Assembly (NCBI GenBank): GCA_003576905.1
Contig: QEVG01000021.1
Span: forward strand, 1-64,000
From: Planctomycetota bacterium
Lineage (GTDB): Bacteria; Planctomycetota; Phycisphaerae; UBA1845; UTPLA1
Reading direction: 5' to 3'
DNA length: 64,000 bases
The notes beneath the pieces were generated by a model that saw only the letters and a program-made list of their open reading frames with translations, ran no database searches and was not told the DNA's origin. Positions within the stretch are counted from its first letter, which is position 1; every line of letters begins with the position of its first letter. The position numbers were made by a program, and so were the translations under genes. Positions 34,523 to 43,397 of the stretch are shown in pieces.

Positions 34523-35023
34523 ATGCACATGCCCTGCCAGTCATGCAAGAAGCAGCCGGCCACGGTGCATCTGACCGAAATCTCGCCGGACGGCGAGAAG
34601 TCCGAACGCCACTACTGCGAAAAATGCGCCGTTGATGAGGGCTACGCCACCAAGGCCCCGTCCACCATGCCCGTCAACGAGATTCTCAGCGGCCTTGTCA
34701 TCCAGAAGGCCGCCATCCAGCAGCTCGCCGACCTCGCCTGCCCCAAGTGCAAGCTTACCTTTGTCGAGTTTCGCAATGCCGGACTCCTCGGATGCCCCTG
34801 CGATTACGACGCCTTCGAAAAGGCCCTCCTTCCGCTCATTGAGCGGGCTCACGAGGGCGCCAGCCACCACATGGGGAAGGTCCCGCGCCGAATCGCCACA
34901 CCGCGCCCCGTCGAGACCGATCTGGTCCGCCTGCGGACGGAACTGAATCAGGCGGTCACCGACGAACAATACGAAAAGGCGGCACGCATCCGCGATCAGA
35001 TCAGGATACTCGAAGAACGATGA
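34523..35023 (+). CDS. mcsA: McsA-like activator of protein-arginine kinase
   Basis: 166 aa. Two zinc-binding pairs start the protein (MPCQSCKKQPATVHL, HYCEKCAVDEGY) and two more occur at CPKCKLTF and GCPCDYDAF, as in McsA. The C-terminal 35 residues are a UvrB/UvrC motif (QAVTDEQYEKAARIRDQIR). McsA activates the arginine kinase McsB, which tags proteins for ClpCP. The start at 34523 is chosen because the CQxC motif normally begins within the first residues and GAGGGG lies upstream; 34505 and 34529 are alternatives. The gene overlaps mcsB by 4 bp. Confidence 0.88.
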   Translation: MHMPCQSCKKQPATVHLTEISPDGEKSERHYCEKCAVDEGYATKAPSTMPVNEILSGLVIQKAAIQQLADLACPKCKLTFVEFRNAGLLGCPCDYDAFEKALLPLIERAHEGASHHMGKVPRRIATPRPVETDLVRLRTELNQAVTDEQYEKAARIRDQIRILEER

Positions 35024-36087
35024 TCATCGACGACATTGCCGGACATCCGGGCGAGTGGCTTCGCGGCAACGGGCCGCTGTGCGACATCGTCATCAGCTCG
35101 CGCATCCGCCTCGCGCGAAACGTCCTCGGCTTCCCCTTCCTTACCCGGGCCAGCGACGCCCAGAAGGCCGAGCTGGCCGCGACCATCCGCCGCCACATCG
35201 ACGCCGAAGCCACGGCGGGCGACTGGGCCTACCTGGAAATGGCCCGTGTCGAGGAAATCGATCAGCAGGTGCTGGTCGAGCGGCACCTCATCAGCCGCCA
35301 GCATGCCGACGCCCGCGGCAGCCGCGGCGTCTCGATCAGCCGCGACGAATCCGTCTCCATCATGGTCAACGAGGAAGACCATCTCCGCATTCAGGTCCTG
35401 CGCAGCGGCCTTCAACTCGACGAAATCTGGGATGACATCAACCGCATCGACGACCGACTCGAAGAACGCCTCGACTACGCCTTTCATCCGCGCTACGGAT
35501 ATCTCACCGCCTGCCCGACCAACGTCGGCACCGGCATCCGAGTGTCGGTCATGCTGCACCTGCCGGCCCTCAAGCTCACCGGCGAAATTGAAAAAGTCTT
35601 CCGCGCCGCCAAGGACATGCGCCTTGCCGTCCGCGGCCTGTTCGGCGAAGGCACCGAGGCCACCGGCGACTTCTTCCAGATCAGCAACCAGGTCACCCTC
35701 GGCCGAACCGAGGCTGAAATCATCAACGACTTCAAGCACCAGGTGATCCCCCGCATCATCGACTTTGAAAACCGCGCCCGGAAGGCCCTCGTCCAGGAAC
35801 GCGCCAACGCCCTCGACGACCGAATCTGGCGCTCCTATGGCGCCCTGCGCCATGCCCGGACCATCAGCAGCGAGGAAACGATGCTCCACCTGTCGCACCT
35901 TCGCATGGGCATCCACCTCGGCCGCATCAAGCTCGTCGACATGAAGACGGTGAATGACCTCTTCCTCCTTTCCCAGCCCGGACATCTCCAGCGCCTCTAC
36001 GGCGCGAAGCTCTCCGGCGAGCAGCGCAGCGCCGCCCGCGCCGACCTCATCCGCAAGCACTTTGAAGCCTGTTCGTCTTCCGCCTGA
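35020..36087 (+). CDS. mcsB: Protein-arginine kinase McsB
   Basis: 355 aa, an ATP:guanido phosphotransferase. Motifs: ISSRIRLARNVLGFPF (ATP-binding arginines), NEEDHLRIQ with the catalytic Glu, and TACPTNVGTGIRVSVMLHLP (the CPTNxGT signature). McsB phosphorylates arginine on damaged or regulatory proteins. The C-terminal pocket that recognises phospho-arginine usually reads RDxxRA; here the position reads RSAARA, with Ser in place of Asp. This may weaken allosteric pArg binding. In Firmicutes the operon is ctsR-mcsA-mcsB-clpC; here neither ctsR nor clpC is adjacent. Confidence 0.92.
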   Translation: MIIDDIAGHPGEWLRGNGPLCDIVISSRIRLARNVLGFPFLTRASDAQKAELAATIRRHIDAEATAGDWAYLEMARVEEIDQQVLVERHLISRQHADARGSRGVSISRDESVSIMVNEEDHLRIQVLRSGLQLDEIWDDINRIDDRLEERLDYAFHPRYGYLTACPTNVGTGIRVSVMLHLPALKLTGEIEKVFRAAKDMRLAVRGLFGEGTEATGDFFQISNQVTLGRTEAEIINDFKHQVIPRIIDFENRARKALVQERANALDDRIWRSYGALRHARTISSEETMLHLSHLRMGIHLGRIKLVDMKTVNDLFLLSQPGHLQRLYGAKLSGEQRSAARADLIRKHFEACSSSA

Positions 36088-36164
36088 TCGGCGTCACTTC
36101 ATATTGAGGCCCTGTGCCGTACGACCCCCGCGCCGCGACCGTTTGTGCACGAGGCATTTCCGGT

Positions 36165-36647
36165 ATGATTTCCGGCGTGACACCCGATGACGAGAAGCTC
36201 ATGGCCGCGCTGAGGGAGGGCGCCCTGCTCCCGCGCATCTTCGCGCACGCCGAGCGCCAGTACCCGCGCGAATGCTGCGGGATGATCCACCGCTCCGGCA
36301 TCCTGCGAATCTGCGACAATGCCATCGACCGCCTTCACGCGGCCGATCCCGAATCGTTTCCGCGCTCGTCGCGCAATGGCTACGCATTCGATTTCGATGA
36401 TCTTCGCTGCCTGGTCGAGTCCCTCGACACGCCCGATCCGGTGCGCGTCGTCTATCACGCCCATCCGGATTCAGGTTCGGCGCTGAGTCAGGCGGACATC
36501 GCGGCGGCACTCATCGACGGAGTCCACGTCTACCCGACGCTCATGCACCTGGTCATCGCCGTGTCAAAAGGCCGCGCCATCGAAGCCGGCCTCCACGAAC
36601 CGGCGCCGGGCGGATACATCGAGCGCGCACGATTTTTCCCCCGTTAG
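36165..36647 (+). CDS. JAMM-family (M67) metallopeptidase
   Basis: 160 aa. The zinc motif HAHPDSGSALSQAD fits HxHx(7)SxxD, and the upstream catalytic Glu lies in RECCGMIHR. Bacterial members remove ubiquitin-like or sulfur-carrier-protein tails, or act in cysteine synthesis. No ThiS/CysO partner is nearby. The ATG at 36165 is chosen over GTG at 36114; GTG at 36177 is also possible. It follows mcsB after 77 bp and may be co-transcribed. Confidence 0.85.
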   Translation: MISGVTPDDEKLMAALREGALLPRIFAHAERQYPRECCGMIHRSGILRICDNAIDRLHAADPESFPRSSRNGYAFDFDDLRCLVESLDTPDPVRVVYHAHPDSGSALSQADIAAALIDGVHVYPTLMHLVIAVSKGRAIEAGLHEPAPGGYIERARFFPR

Positions 36648-36855
36648 CCTGTGCGGCAGGTTGGCAAACGGGAGACGTGTTTCCTCCGTCGGCCGGAATA
36701 GGCGGGATTCTGACGTAAAATACGGCTAATTAACGAGTTACATTTCCATCGGGCCACGGAGTTCGAATCTCTCAGCCTCTCCGGTTATCTTGTATCTTGC
36801 TGTCCTTGCAGAAGTTGGAGTAAGCCGTTTCCATTTCTCCACCTGCGGAAAGGGC

Positions 36856-36885
36856 TTGCAGTGCGGGAACTGGTTGCGGTAGTAT
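36856..36885 (+). promoter_or_regulatory. Candidate promoter of the HU-type gene
   Basis: TTGCAG (36856-36861), 18-bp spacer, TAGTAT (36880-36885). The whole gap from 36648 to 37035 has no supported gene; the part before this promoter shows nothing else I can name. Confidence 0.45.
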
Positions 36886-37035
36886 CAGTTACGTTAATCC
36901 CACGGATCGGCGAGGCGCCGGGCTGGCAAAGGAGAATCTCACGCGGCCCCCGAGAATCACATGCCTCGGCGATACCCGCACCTGTGATCCTTGTCTTTCG
37001 CAAAGCGTTGGCCTTGTTGAAGTAGGGTGCAAGTC

Positions 37036-37377
37036 ATGACCACCGTCACCAAGAAGGACCTGATTGACCGAATCGCCGACCGGACCGGGAACAAGCGTGT
37101 GGTCGTGAAGCGCATCATTCAGAGCTTCCTCGACGACATTGTCGAAGAGCTCGGCAAGGGCAACCGTCTGGAGTTCCGTGATTTCGGCGTCTTTGAAAGC
37201 CGCGTTCGCGCCGCACGCGTCGCGCAGAATCCGAAAACGCTCGAGCGCGTCGAAGTTCCAGAGAAGCGCACTGTGAAGTTCAAGGTGGGCCGGATCATGA
37301 AGTTAAAGCTCGGCATTGATTCGGACCCGCCACCCAAGTCGACCAAGCCGGGCACGCACATTCCTTCAAGCACCTGA
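37036..37377 (+). CDS. HU/IHF-family nucleoid DNA-binding protein
   Basis: 113 aa. The N-terminal KKDLIDRIADRTGNKRVVVK, RLEFRDFGVFESRVRAAR and NPKTLERVEVPEKRTVKFK are the conserved HU/IHF core with the NPxT beta-arm. A 20-residue Pro/Ser/Lys-rich tail (SDPPPKSTKPGTHIPSS) extends beyond the usual 90-100 aa. HU-type proteins bend and compact DNA. The ATG at 37036 is preferred to a GTG at 37027. Confidence 0.9.
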   Translation: MTTVTKKDLIDRIADRTGNKRVVVKRIIQSFLDDIVEELGKGNRLEFRDFGVFESRVRAARVAQNPKTLERVEVPEKRTVKFKVGRIMKLKLGIDSDPPPKSTKPGTHIPSST

Positions 37378-37549
37378 GTTCCGGCCTAACTACTGCCTGA
37401 AACACGGGATACGCGTCGAACATTCGCAGGGGTTGCAGCTACGCACATTTGGCGGAACCCGTCACGCCGCGGCTGCTTCGGACCCATTCACGCATCGGTG
37501 GGGCGGTTTGATCCTGTGCGATCATGGCCGCGATATTCCGCGGAAGTGA

Positions 37550-37577
37550 TTGACAGCCAAAAAAGACATGCTATTCT
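37550..37577 (+). promoter_or_regulatory. Promoter of feoA-feoB
   Basis: TTGACA (37550-37555), 16-bp spacer, TATTCT (37572-37577). It lies in the 285-bp gap after the HU-type gene; the rest of that gap contains no gene I can support. Confidence 0.65.
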
Positions 37578-37578
37578 T

Positions 37579-37601
37579 TAATTGAGAACGGGTCTCAATT
37601 A
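37579..37601. promoter_or_regulatory. Palindromic operator at the feoA-feoB promoter
   Basis: TAATTGAGA (37579-37587) and TCTCAATTA (37593-37601) form a perfect 9-bp inverted repeat with a 5-bp spacer, immediately after the -10 box and over the expected transcription start. This is where an iron-responsive repressor (Fur- or DtxR-type) should bind to shut off feo. The sequence is not a textbook Fur or DtxR box, so the regulator's family is open. Confidence 0.65.
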
Positions 37602-37662
37602 GCCGCCTCGGACGGCGGGGCCCGCGTGTGCACAACGGTGTGCCCATAAAGGACTTAAAACC

Positions 37663-37920
37663 GTGGCAGCTATATCCAAGTTCGCCGCCGCCGTTCGATC
37701 GCTCGCCGATCTGATCCCCGGCCAGCGGGCCCGCGTCGCCGCCGTGTCCGGGCCGGCCGCCAGTCGCAACCGCCTCCTGGAAATGGGTCTCACGCGTGGC
37801 ACTGTCATCGAGTTGATCCGTGTCGCCCCGTTGGGCGATCCCATCGAGCTTGAACTTCGCGGTTACCGCCTCAGCGTGCGAAGGGCCGAAGCCGCCAACG
37901 TCTCCATCGAGTCGGCTTGA
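37663..37920 (+). CDS. feoA: Ferrous iron transport protein FeoA
   Basis: 85 aa, the length of a single SH3-like FeoA domain. SLADLIPGQRARVAAVSG at the N-terminus, RLLEMGLTRGTVIELIRVAP in the middle and DPIELELRGYRLSVRRAEA at the end match the family. It assists the FeoB transporter, probably by docking on its cytoplasmic side. The start is a GTG. It lies 19 bp before feoB in one operon. Confidence 0.9.
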   Translation: MAAISKFAAAVRSLADLIPGQRARVAAVSGPAASRNRLLEMGLTRGTVIELIRVAPLGDPIELELRGYRLSVRRAEAANVSIESA

Positions 37921-37939
37921 CGGACGAATCCGGCGCTGC

Positions 37940-40204
37940 GTGACTCAATCTCCAACAACCTCGCTCCAGATCGCCGTCGCGGGCAACCCAAACTCCGGCA
38001 AGACCACTCTCTTTAACGCCCTCACCGGCCTGCGCATGAAGGTCGGGAACTACCCCGGCGTAACCGTCGAAAAACGCGAAGGTCCGCTCACCGGCACAAA
38101 CGCCGTTCTGCTGGACCTGCCCGGCGTTTACAGCCTCTCCGCGCGGTCGCCCGACGAAGAGATCGCACGCGACGTCCTCCAGGGACGCATCCCGGGCGTG
38201 CGCCGGCCCGACGTCGTCCTGCTCGTCCTTGATGCCGCCAACCTCGAACGCAACCTCTACCTTGCGACCCAGATTCTCGACTTCGGCGCGCCCGTCGTCA
38301 TCGCCCTCAACATGATCGACGTCGCCCGCCGCCGCGGCGTGGTCATCGATCACGCCGCCCTGGCCCGCCTTCTCGGCGTGCCCGTCATTCCCACCGTCGC
38401 CAGCGAGGGCGAAGGGCTTGATGCCATAAGAAAGGCACTTACGAGCTGCGCCGAGCGCCCGCCCGCGCGCCGGCCCTGGAGCCTGCCGCCCGCCTTCGAG
38501 GCCGCCGTCGAGGCCGTCGCCGCCGTCATGCGGCGGTCCGCCGCCGTGCCGCCGCGCGCCGTCTCCGCCGGGGCGCTCCTCTGGCTTATGGACTACCTTT
38601 CCGGCGACGCTCCCAGCCGCCGCTCCGCCGAGCGCTTCCTTGGCCGCCTCAGTTCGTCGGACGCCGCCGCGCTGCGTGCCGCCGCCGAGGCCCTCGCCGC
38701 CGAACTCCCCGACGCCGCCGCCACCGCGATCGAAGCCCGCTACGAGTGGATCGCCGGCATCGCCGCCCAGGTCGTCTCAGCGCCCCCGACCGCCGCGCGG
38801 CCCGGCGAAGGCGCCACCGACCGCATCGACCGCTATCTCACCCATCGCGTCATCGGACCGGTTTTCTTCGCCGCCGTCATGTTCGTCCTCTTCCTGTCCA
38901 TCTTCGCCTGGGCCCAGCCGCTCATGGCGCTGATCGAGTTCGCGCAGAATGCCGTCGCCGGGCTCGTCGGCGACCGCATGTCCGAAGGGCCGCTGCGCTC
39001 CCTCATGACCGACGGCGTCATCGCCGGCGTGGGCGCGGTGGTCGCCTTCTTCCCGCAGATTTGCATCCTGTTTCTCTGCCTCGGCGTTCTTGAAGACTCC
39101 GGCTACATGGCCCGCGCCGCCTTCATCATGGACCGGGTCATGAGCCGGGTCGGCCTGCACGGCAAGAGCTTCATCCCCCTGCTTTCCAGTTACGCCTGCG
39201 CCATACCGGGAATTCTCGCCACGCGGACCATCGAGGACCGCCGCGATCGCTTCACGACCATCATGGTCGCCCCGCTCATGAGTTGCTCGGCCCGCCTCCC
39301 GGTGTACATCATCGTCATCGGCGCGGTCTTCGGAGATCGCCCCTGGCTCGCCGCCGGCGTCATGTTCTCCATGTACGCCCTGGGCACCCTGACGGCACTG
39401 GCGATGGCCCTTCTGTTCAAGAAGACCCTTTTTGCAGGGCCGCGACCGCCGTTCATCATGGAGCTGCCGCCGTATCACCTGCCGAGGCTCTCGGCATTGC
39501 TCCGGACGACCTGGGACCGCAGCAAGCTCTTTCTCACCAACGCCGGCACGACGATCTTCGCCGTCTGCGTCGTGATATGGGCCTTGTCTTACTTTCCCCG
39601 CACCGACGAACAGGACTTTTCCCCCGAAGTCCGCGCCCGTCTCGCCGCGCTCGACGCCGCCGGCCCCGCGCCGTCCGCTGCATCACCCCGTGTGGGTGAC
39701 GGCGCATCTCACGCCGCGCGGACCGCCGACCCCTCATTGTTATCACAATCCTCCGAATCCCGCGCGAATCTCATCGCCGCCGAGCGCCTCCGACTGAGCT
39801 GCCTCGGCCGGCTCGGCCGCTTTCTCGAACCCGCCATCGAACCGCTCGGTTTCGACTGGCGCATCGGGGTCGGCATCCTCTCGTCGTTTCTGGCCCGCGA
39901 AGTGTTCGTCGGCACGATCGGAATCACCTTCGCCGTCGGCGAGGCCGATGAGGAGTCCGTCGCCCTGCGCGAAAAACTTGCCACCGCCGTCTGGCCCGAC
40001 GGCCGACCCGTCCTGACGCCCGTCACCGGAGTCGGCCTGATGGTGTTCTACGTCCTCGCCTGTCAGTGCATCAGCACCCTCGCCGTCGTCCGCAAGGAGA
40101 CCGGCTCCTGGCGCTGGCCCGCCCTGATGTTCGCCTACATGTCGGTGCTGGCGTACGTTGGCGCCTTTCTGGTTTTTCAGATAGGTGCTCGCGCACTGGG
40201 TTAG
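37940..40204 (+). CDS. feoB: Ferrous iron transporter FeoB
   Basis: 754 aa from GTG 37940. The N-terminal G domain has G1 GNPNSGKTT, G3 DLPGVYSL and G4 NMID. A helical GDI-like region follows, then the membrane core with the FeoB gate motifs (SYACAIPGILATR and MAPLMSCSARLPVY-type sequence), further helices and a C-terminal QCISTLAVVRKE region. It imports Fe2+ across the inner membrane. An extra polar stretch of about 50 residues at 39640-39775, which carries a palindrome, sits between membrane segments. The stop overlaps the stop of a convergent gene by 3-4 bp. No feoC is present. Confidence 0.93.
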   Translation: MTQSPTTSLQIAVAGNPNSGKTTLFNALTGLRMKVGNYPGVTVEKREGPLTGTNAVLLDLPGVYSLSARSPDEEIARDVLQGRIPGVRRPDVVLLVLDAANLERNLYLATQILDFGAPVVIALNMIDVARRRGVVIDHAALARLLGVPVIPTVASEGEGLDAIRKALTSCAERPPARRPWSLPPAFEAAVEAVAAVMRRSAAVPPRAVSAGALLWLMDYLSGDAPSRRSAERFLGRLSSSDAAALRAAAEALAAELPDAAATAIEARYEWIAGIAAQVVSAPPTAARPGEGATDRIDRYLTHRVIGPVFFAAVMFVLFLSIFAWAQPLMALIEFAQNAVAGLVGDRMSEGPLRSLMTDGVIAGVGAVVAFFPQICILFLCLGVLEDSGYMARAAFIMDRVMSRVGLHGKSFIPLLSSYACAIPGILATRTIEDRRDRFTTIMVAPLMSCSARLPVYIIVIGAVFGDRPWLAAGVMFSMYALGTLTALAMALLFKKTLFAGPRPPFIMELPPYHLPRLSALLRTTWDRSKLFLTNAGTTIFAVCVVIWALSYFPRTDEQDFSPEVRARLAALDAAGPAPSAASPRVGDGASHAARTADPSLLSQSSESRANLIAAERLRLSCLGRLGRFLEPAIEPLGFDWRIGVGILSSFLAREVFVGTIGITFAVGEADEESVALREKLATAVWPDGRPVLTPVTGVGLMVFYVLACQCISTLAVVRKETGSWRWPALMFAYMSVLAYVGAFLVFQIGARALG
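39668..39705. repeat. Palindromic insert inside feoB
   Basis: Outer arms GCGCCG (39668-39673) and CGGCGC (39700-39705) enclose inner arms TCACCC (39683-39688) and GGGTGA (39694-39699) around a 5-nt loop. The left side has a 9-nt bulge. It falls in a polar, non-conserved stretch of FeoB. Confidence 0.4.
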
Positions 40205-41628
40205 CAGACCGTGGCGTCGGTCTGCGAAGGTTGAACTTCCTGCGTGCACGCGCCCCACGCTTTCGGAGACGCCGATAGTGTCCACACCAGGACACCCGCG
40301 ACACCCGCCGCGCACCACACCCCCGGCGGAATCCCCAGCCACGTCCGATGCAGCGCCGCCCTCAGCGACTCCTCCCACGGCGCCGGCCACACCCAGAACA
40401 CGTTGATCCCCGCGCACGCCGCCAGCACGCCCAATCCGATCCATGCCCGCCGCGCCGGACTCATCGCCCACGCCCAGGACGCCACCGCGGGATACAGGTA
40501 CCGCTCGTGCATCTGCGTCGATAGCACGAAAAACGCCAGCGGAATCACGCACGCCGCCCACCGCAGCGATGCGTCGTCCGCCTTCCGCCGCCACACCGAG
40601 ACGCACACGAAGCCCGTCACGCCGAGAAACGCAGCCACGCCGATCTGCCGCGCTGTCAGTCCCAGCGCAACCGGCCGATCGTCGCGGGCATAATGCGCCA
40701 GCAGATCGCCCTCCAGGTGAGACTCCAGCAGCGGCCGGCCGAGAAACCACGCCGAAAACCCGTTCAGGTGCGTCAGCGGATAATAAGCCGGCGCGCCGGT
40801 GTACGCCTCTCGCACCCCGCCCAGGGCCCCCCGAAAAGGAGCGATCACCGCAAGCGCGATGACCGCCGCGACCGCCCCTGCGCCGAGCATCTGCCGCCCG
40901 CCCGCCGCGCGCGGCCGCAACGTCGCAAGGACCCACAGCGGCGCGAAGATACACGCCTGCGGCTTGATCAGCACCGCCAGCGCCGCGAATCCCCACATCG
41001 GCGTCATGCGCCGACCCAACGCCGCCTCGAGCGAAAAGAGGACCGCCAGCGCCGGCAGCGCGTCGACCGCTCCCCATGCGGCCGAGTTATGCCACACGTT
41101 TGGCAGCAGCACATAAACGAGGCCGACGGCTCCCGCGAAGTGTAGCGGCGCGCGCCGCCGTGCGAAGTAGTACAGCGCCAGCCCCGCCGCCAGGTCCGCC
41201 GCCATCGCCGGCCACTTGAACAGCGTGTACGCCGCCCGCGCCGCGCGGCTCTCTTCCCGCCGCGCCACCTCACCAAGCACTTCTTCGTCCAGCGGACGCC
41301 CGGTCACGACGCCGTACGCCCCGGCCAGCCACCGGCAGATCAGGTTCTGCACCGGCGGGTAGTTCGACAGCCGCTTCGGCCCGGCGGGCGTCTCGATCAC
41401 GTCATAGACGTGCGCCAGCCCCCGGTCCCGCGCCACCATCCCCCAGACGATGAACTGCTCCTGATCGTGAAGAAACCCCGGCGAGCCCATCAGCGGCAGT
41501 CGCGCCGCCAGTCCGGCGACGACGATCACCAGCGGCCACGCGAAGATCGCGGCGGCCGCGCCGCCCGAAAAGACCGGCCGACTCATTCTCGGTGAGGAAG
41601 GGCCTTCAGAAGGGGTCTGTGGCGGCAT
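40201..41628 (-). CDS. Polytopic GT-C-like (DUF2029/mannosyltransferase-like) membrane protein
   Basis: About 475 aa. Roughly a dozen membrane helices begin with IFAWPLVIVVAGLAARLPL. The first loop has HDQEQFIVWGMVARD, and PPVQNLICRW and STQMHERYLYPA (the QMHERY signature) point to a dolichol/polyprenol-phosphate-sugar dependent glycosyltransferase. The start is uncertain: ATG 41628 or 41586 both fit before the first helix and neither has a strong ribosome site. It is transcribed towards feoB, and the stop codons overlap in a shared TTAG. Confidence 0.75.
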   Translation of the reverse strand: MPPQTPSEGPSSPRMSRPVFSGGAAAAIFAWPLVIVVAGLAARLPLMGSPGFLHDQEQFIVWGMVARDRGLAHVYDVIETPAGPKRLSNYPPVQNLICRWLAGAYGVVTGRPLDEEVLGEVARREESRAARAAYTLFKWPAMAADLAAGLALYYFARRRAPLHFAGAVGLVYVLLPNVWHNSAAWGAVDALPALAVLFSLEAALGRRMTPMWGFAALAVLIKPQACIFAPLWVLATLRPRAAGGRQMLGAGAVAAVIALAVIAPFRGALGGVREAYTGAPAYYPLTHLNGFSAWFLGRPLLESHLEGDLLAHYARDDRPVALGLTARQIGVAAFLGVTGFVCVSVWRRKADDASLRWAACVIPLAFFVLSTQMHERYLYPAVASWAWAMSPARRAWIGLGVLAACAGINVFWVWPAPWEESLRAALHRTWLGIPPGVWCAAGVAGVLVWTLSASPKAWGACTQEVQPSQTDATVC

Positions 41629-41825
41629 TGCGCCGCAGTTTATCGGCCCGATCGCGCGAGAAGAAGTCGCCATCGGCGCTAATATCGAGCCTAATGGACC
41701 GTCCCTCGCGCACCGATGAATCCAGCGCGGCATGCCCGTAAAAGGCCCGCACAAGGCGGCGTGACGACAGCCTGTTTCGGCCGATCCCCGGCCCGCGGCC
41801 GGGCATTTTCGGGAGAGCGTTCGGA

Positions 41826-42602
41826 GTGGATCTTGCAACACTGATCGGCTTCGTGGCCAGTGTCGGCCTCTTTGCGTGGGCCATCGTCAGCGGCTCCGGC
41901 GGAAACGTCGGCGGCTTCTGGGATACCCCCTCGATCATCATCGTGATCGGCGGCGGCATCAGCACCACGCTGCTCTCCGTCCGCCTCGAAAGATTCCTGT
42001 CCCTGGCGAAGGTGATGAAAAACGCCTTCTTTTCTCGGCTTCAGTCCCCCGAAGCCATGATCCGAACGCTCGTCGGCTTCTCCGAAGTTGCACGCCGCGA
42101 GGGCATTCTCGCCCTTCAAAGCCAGGTCGAGAAAGTCGAAAATCCCTTCATCGCCAACGGCCTCCAGATGATCGTCGACGGCACCGACGCCGAGACCGTC
42201 AAGACCCTCACCCAGTACGAAATGGACTCGATCGACATGCGCCATGCCGAGGGCAAGCAGGTCATCGACCTCCTCGGCAAGTATGGCCCGGCCTACGGCA
42301 TGATCGGCACCCTCGTCGGCCTCGTCATCATGCTTCAGAACATGGACGATCCCAAGAAGATCGGGCCTGGCATGGCCGTCGCCATTCTCACAACGCTCTA
42401 CGGCGCGATCATTGCCAATATGATCTGCCTCCCCATTGCCGACAAGCTCAACATCCGGCACGGCCAGGAAATGCTCGCCCTCACCATTGCCCAGGCCGGC
42501 ATCCTCGGTATCCAGGCCGGCGACAATCCGCGCGTCCTCGAAATGAAACTCGCCGCCTTCCTCGACCCCAAGAAGCGGGCCGCGCTGGGCGACAAGAAAT
42601 AG
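41826..42602 (+). CDS. motA: MotA/PomA-type proton or sodium channel subunit
   Basis: 258 aa, four membrane helices. Start DLATLIGFVASVGLFAWAIV (helix 1), SIIIVIGGGISTTLLSV (helix 2), a cytoplasmic loop with RREGILALQSQVEKVENPF (charged residues that engage FliG) and the late helices GPAYGMIGTLVGLVIMLQN and GMAVAILTTLYGAIIANMI with the conserved prolines and threonines. The close resemblance to PomA (MDLATLIG start) suggests Na+ or H+ coupling. It starts with GTG and is followed by motB after 12 bp. No other flagellar gene is in the window. Confidence 0.92.
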   Translation: MDLATLIGFVASVGLFAWAIVSGSGGNVGGFWDTPSIIIVIGGGISTTLLSVRLERFLSLAKVMKNAFFSRLQSPEAMIRTLVGFSEVARREGILALQSQVEKVENPFIANGLQMIVDGTDAETVKTLTQYEMDSIDMRHAEGKQVIDLLGKYGPAYGMIGTLVGLVIMLQNMDDPKKIGPGMAVAILTTLYGAIIANMICLPIADKLNIRHGQEMLALTIAQAGILGIQAGDNPRVLEMKLAAFLDPKKRAALGDKK

Positions 42603-42614
42603 CGGCAGGCACCT

Positions 42615-43388
42615 ATGGCCCTCAAGAAGCAGGAAGCACCCGCCGGCGCTCCGGAGTGGATCGTCACCTACGGCGACATGATGTCGCTCCTGCTCTGCTT
42701 CTTCATTCTCCTCGCCGCCTTCGCCAACTTCGACAAGCAGGACAAGATGTTCATGACCGCCATCGAGTCCATCCGCGAGGCCCTCGGTTCGCCGGGGCAG
42801 CACGGCTGGCTTCAAGCCGATGAGATCGACTTCAAATCCCTGATGATCCTTCTCGAAAGCCTGATCCCGCCCGACCGCCCGAAGGACCAGGGCTACAGCG
42901 ATCAGCCCGGCACGGACGGCAGGTTCTACCGCGTGAAAAGCGTCCGCGAGGGTCTCGAGGTCATTGTCGGCGGGCCTATCGCCTTCGATCGGTTCAGCGC
43001 CCGCATTGAGCCGGACATGGACCGCGTCCTGGCGCGCCTCGCCCCCGAGCTGATCGGAAAGAACAACAAGATCGACATCCGCGGCCACGCCACCAACGAG
43101 CCGCTTCCGCTCGACTCCCCTTACAAGGACGCCATCGATCTCGGCTATGCCCGCGCCCGCGCCGTGCGCGACCGGCTCGTCGAGCTGGGCATCGACTCGC
43201 GCACGATTCGCGTCGCCTCCGCCGGCTGTTACGAACCCGTGGCCGACAAGACCTTCATCGACGCCCGGCGCGCCGCGAACCGCCGCGTCGAGATCATCAT
43301 CACCCAGGCTCTCCGATCGGAATACCGCCCCGAGCCTCTCCCCGAGGACGCCGCGGCCCCGGCACCCGCTTCCGCCCCCGCGAAGTAA
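42615..43388 (+). CDS. motB: MotB-type stator with peptidoglycan-binding domain
   Basis: 257 aa. The single membrane helix near the N-terminus has WIVTYGDMMSLLLCFFILL with the ion-carrying Asp at position 21. The C-terminal OmpA/MotB domain contains NNKIDIRGHATNEPLPL, LGYARARAVRDRLVELGI and RRAANRRVEIIITQ. It anchors the stator to peptidoglycan. A Pro/Ala-rich tail (AAAPAPASAPAK type) ends the protein. Operon partner of motA. Confidence 0.92.
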   Translation: MALKKQEAPAGAPEWIVTYGDMMSLLLCFFILLAAFANFDKQDKMFMTAIESIREALGSPGQHGWLQADEIDFKSLMILLESLIPPDRPKDQGYSDQPGTDGRFYRVKSVREGLEVIVGGPIAFDRFSARIEPDMDRVLARLAPELIGKNNKIDIRGHATNEPLPLDSPYKDAIDLGYARARAVRDRLVELGIDSRTIRVASAGCYEPVADKTFIDARRAANRRVEIIITQALRSEYRPEPLPEDAAAPAPASAPAK

Positions 43389-43397
43389 TCGCCCCGC

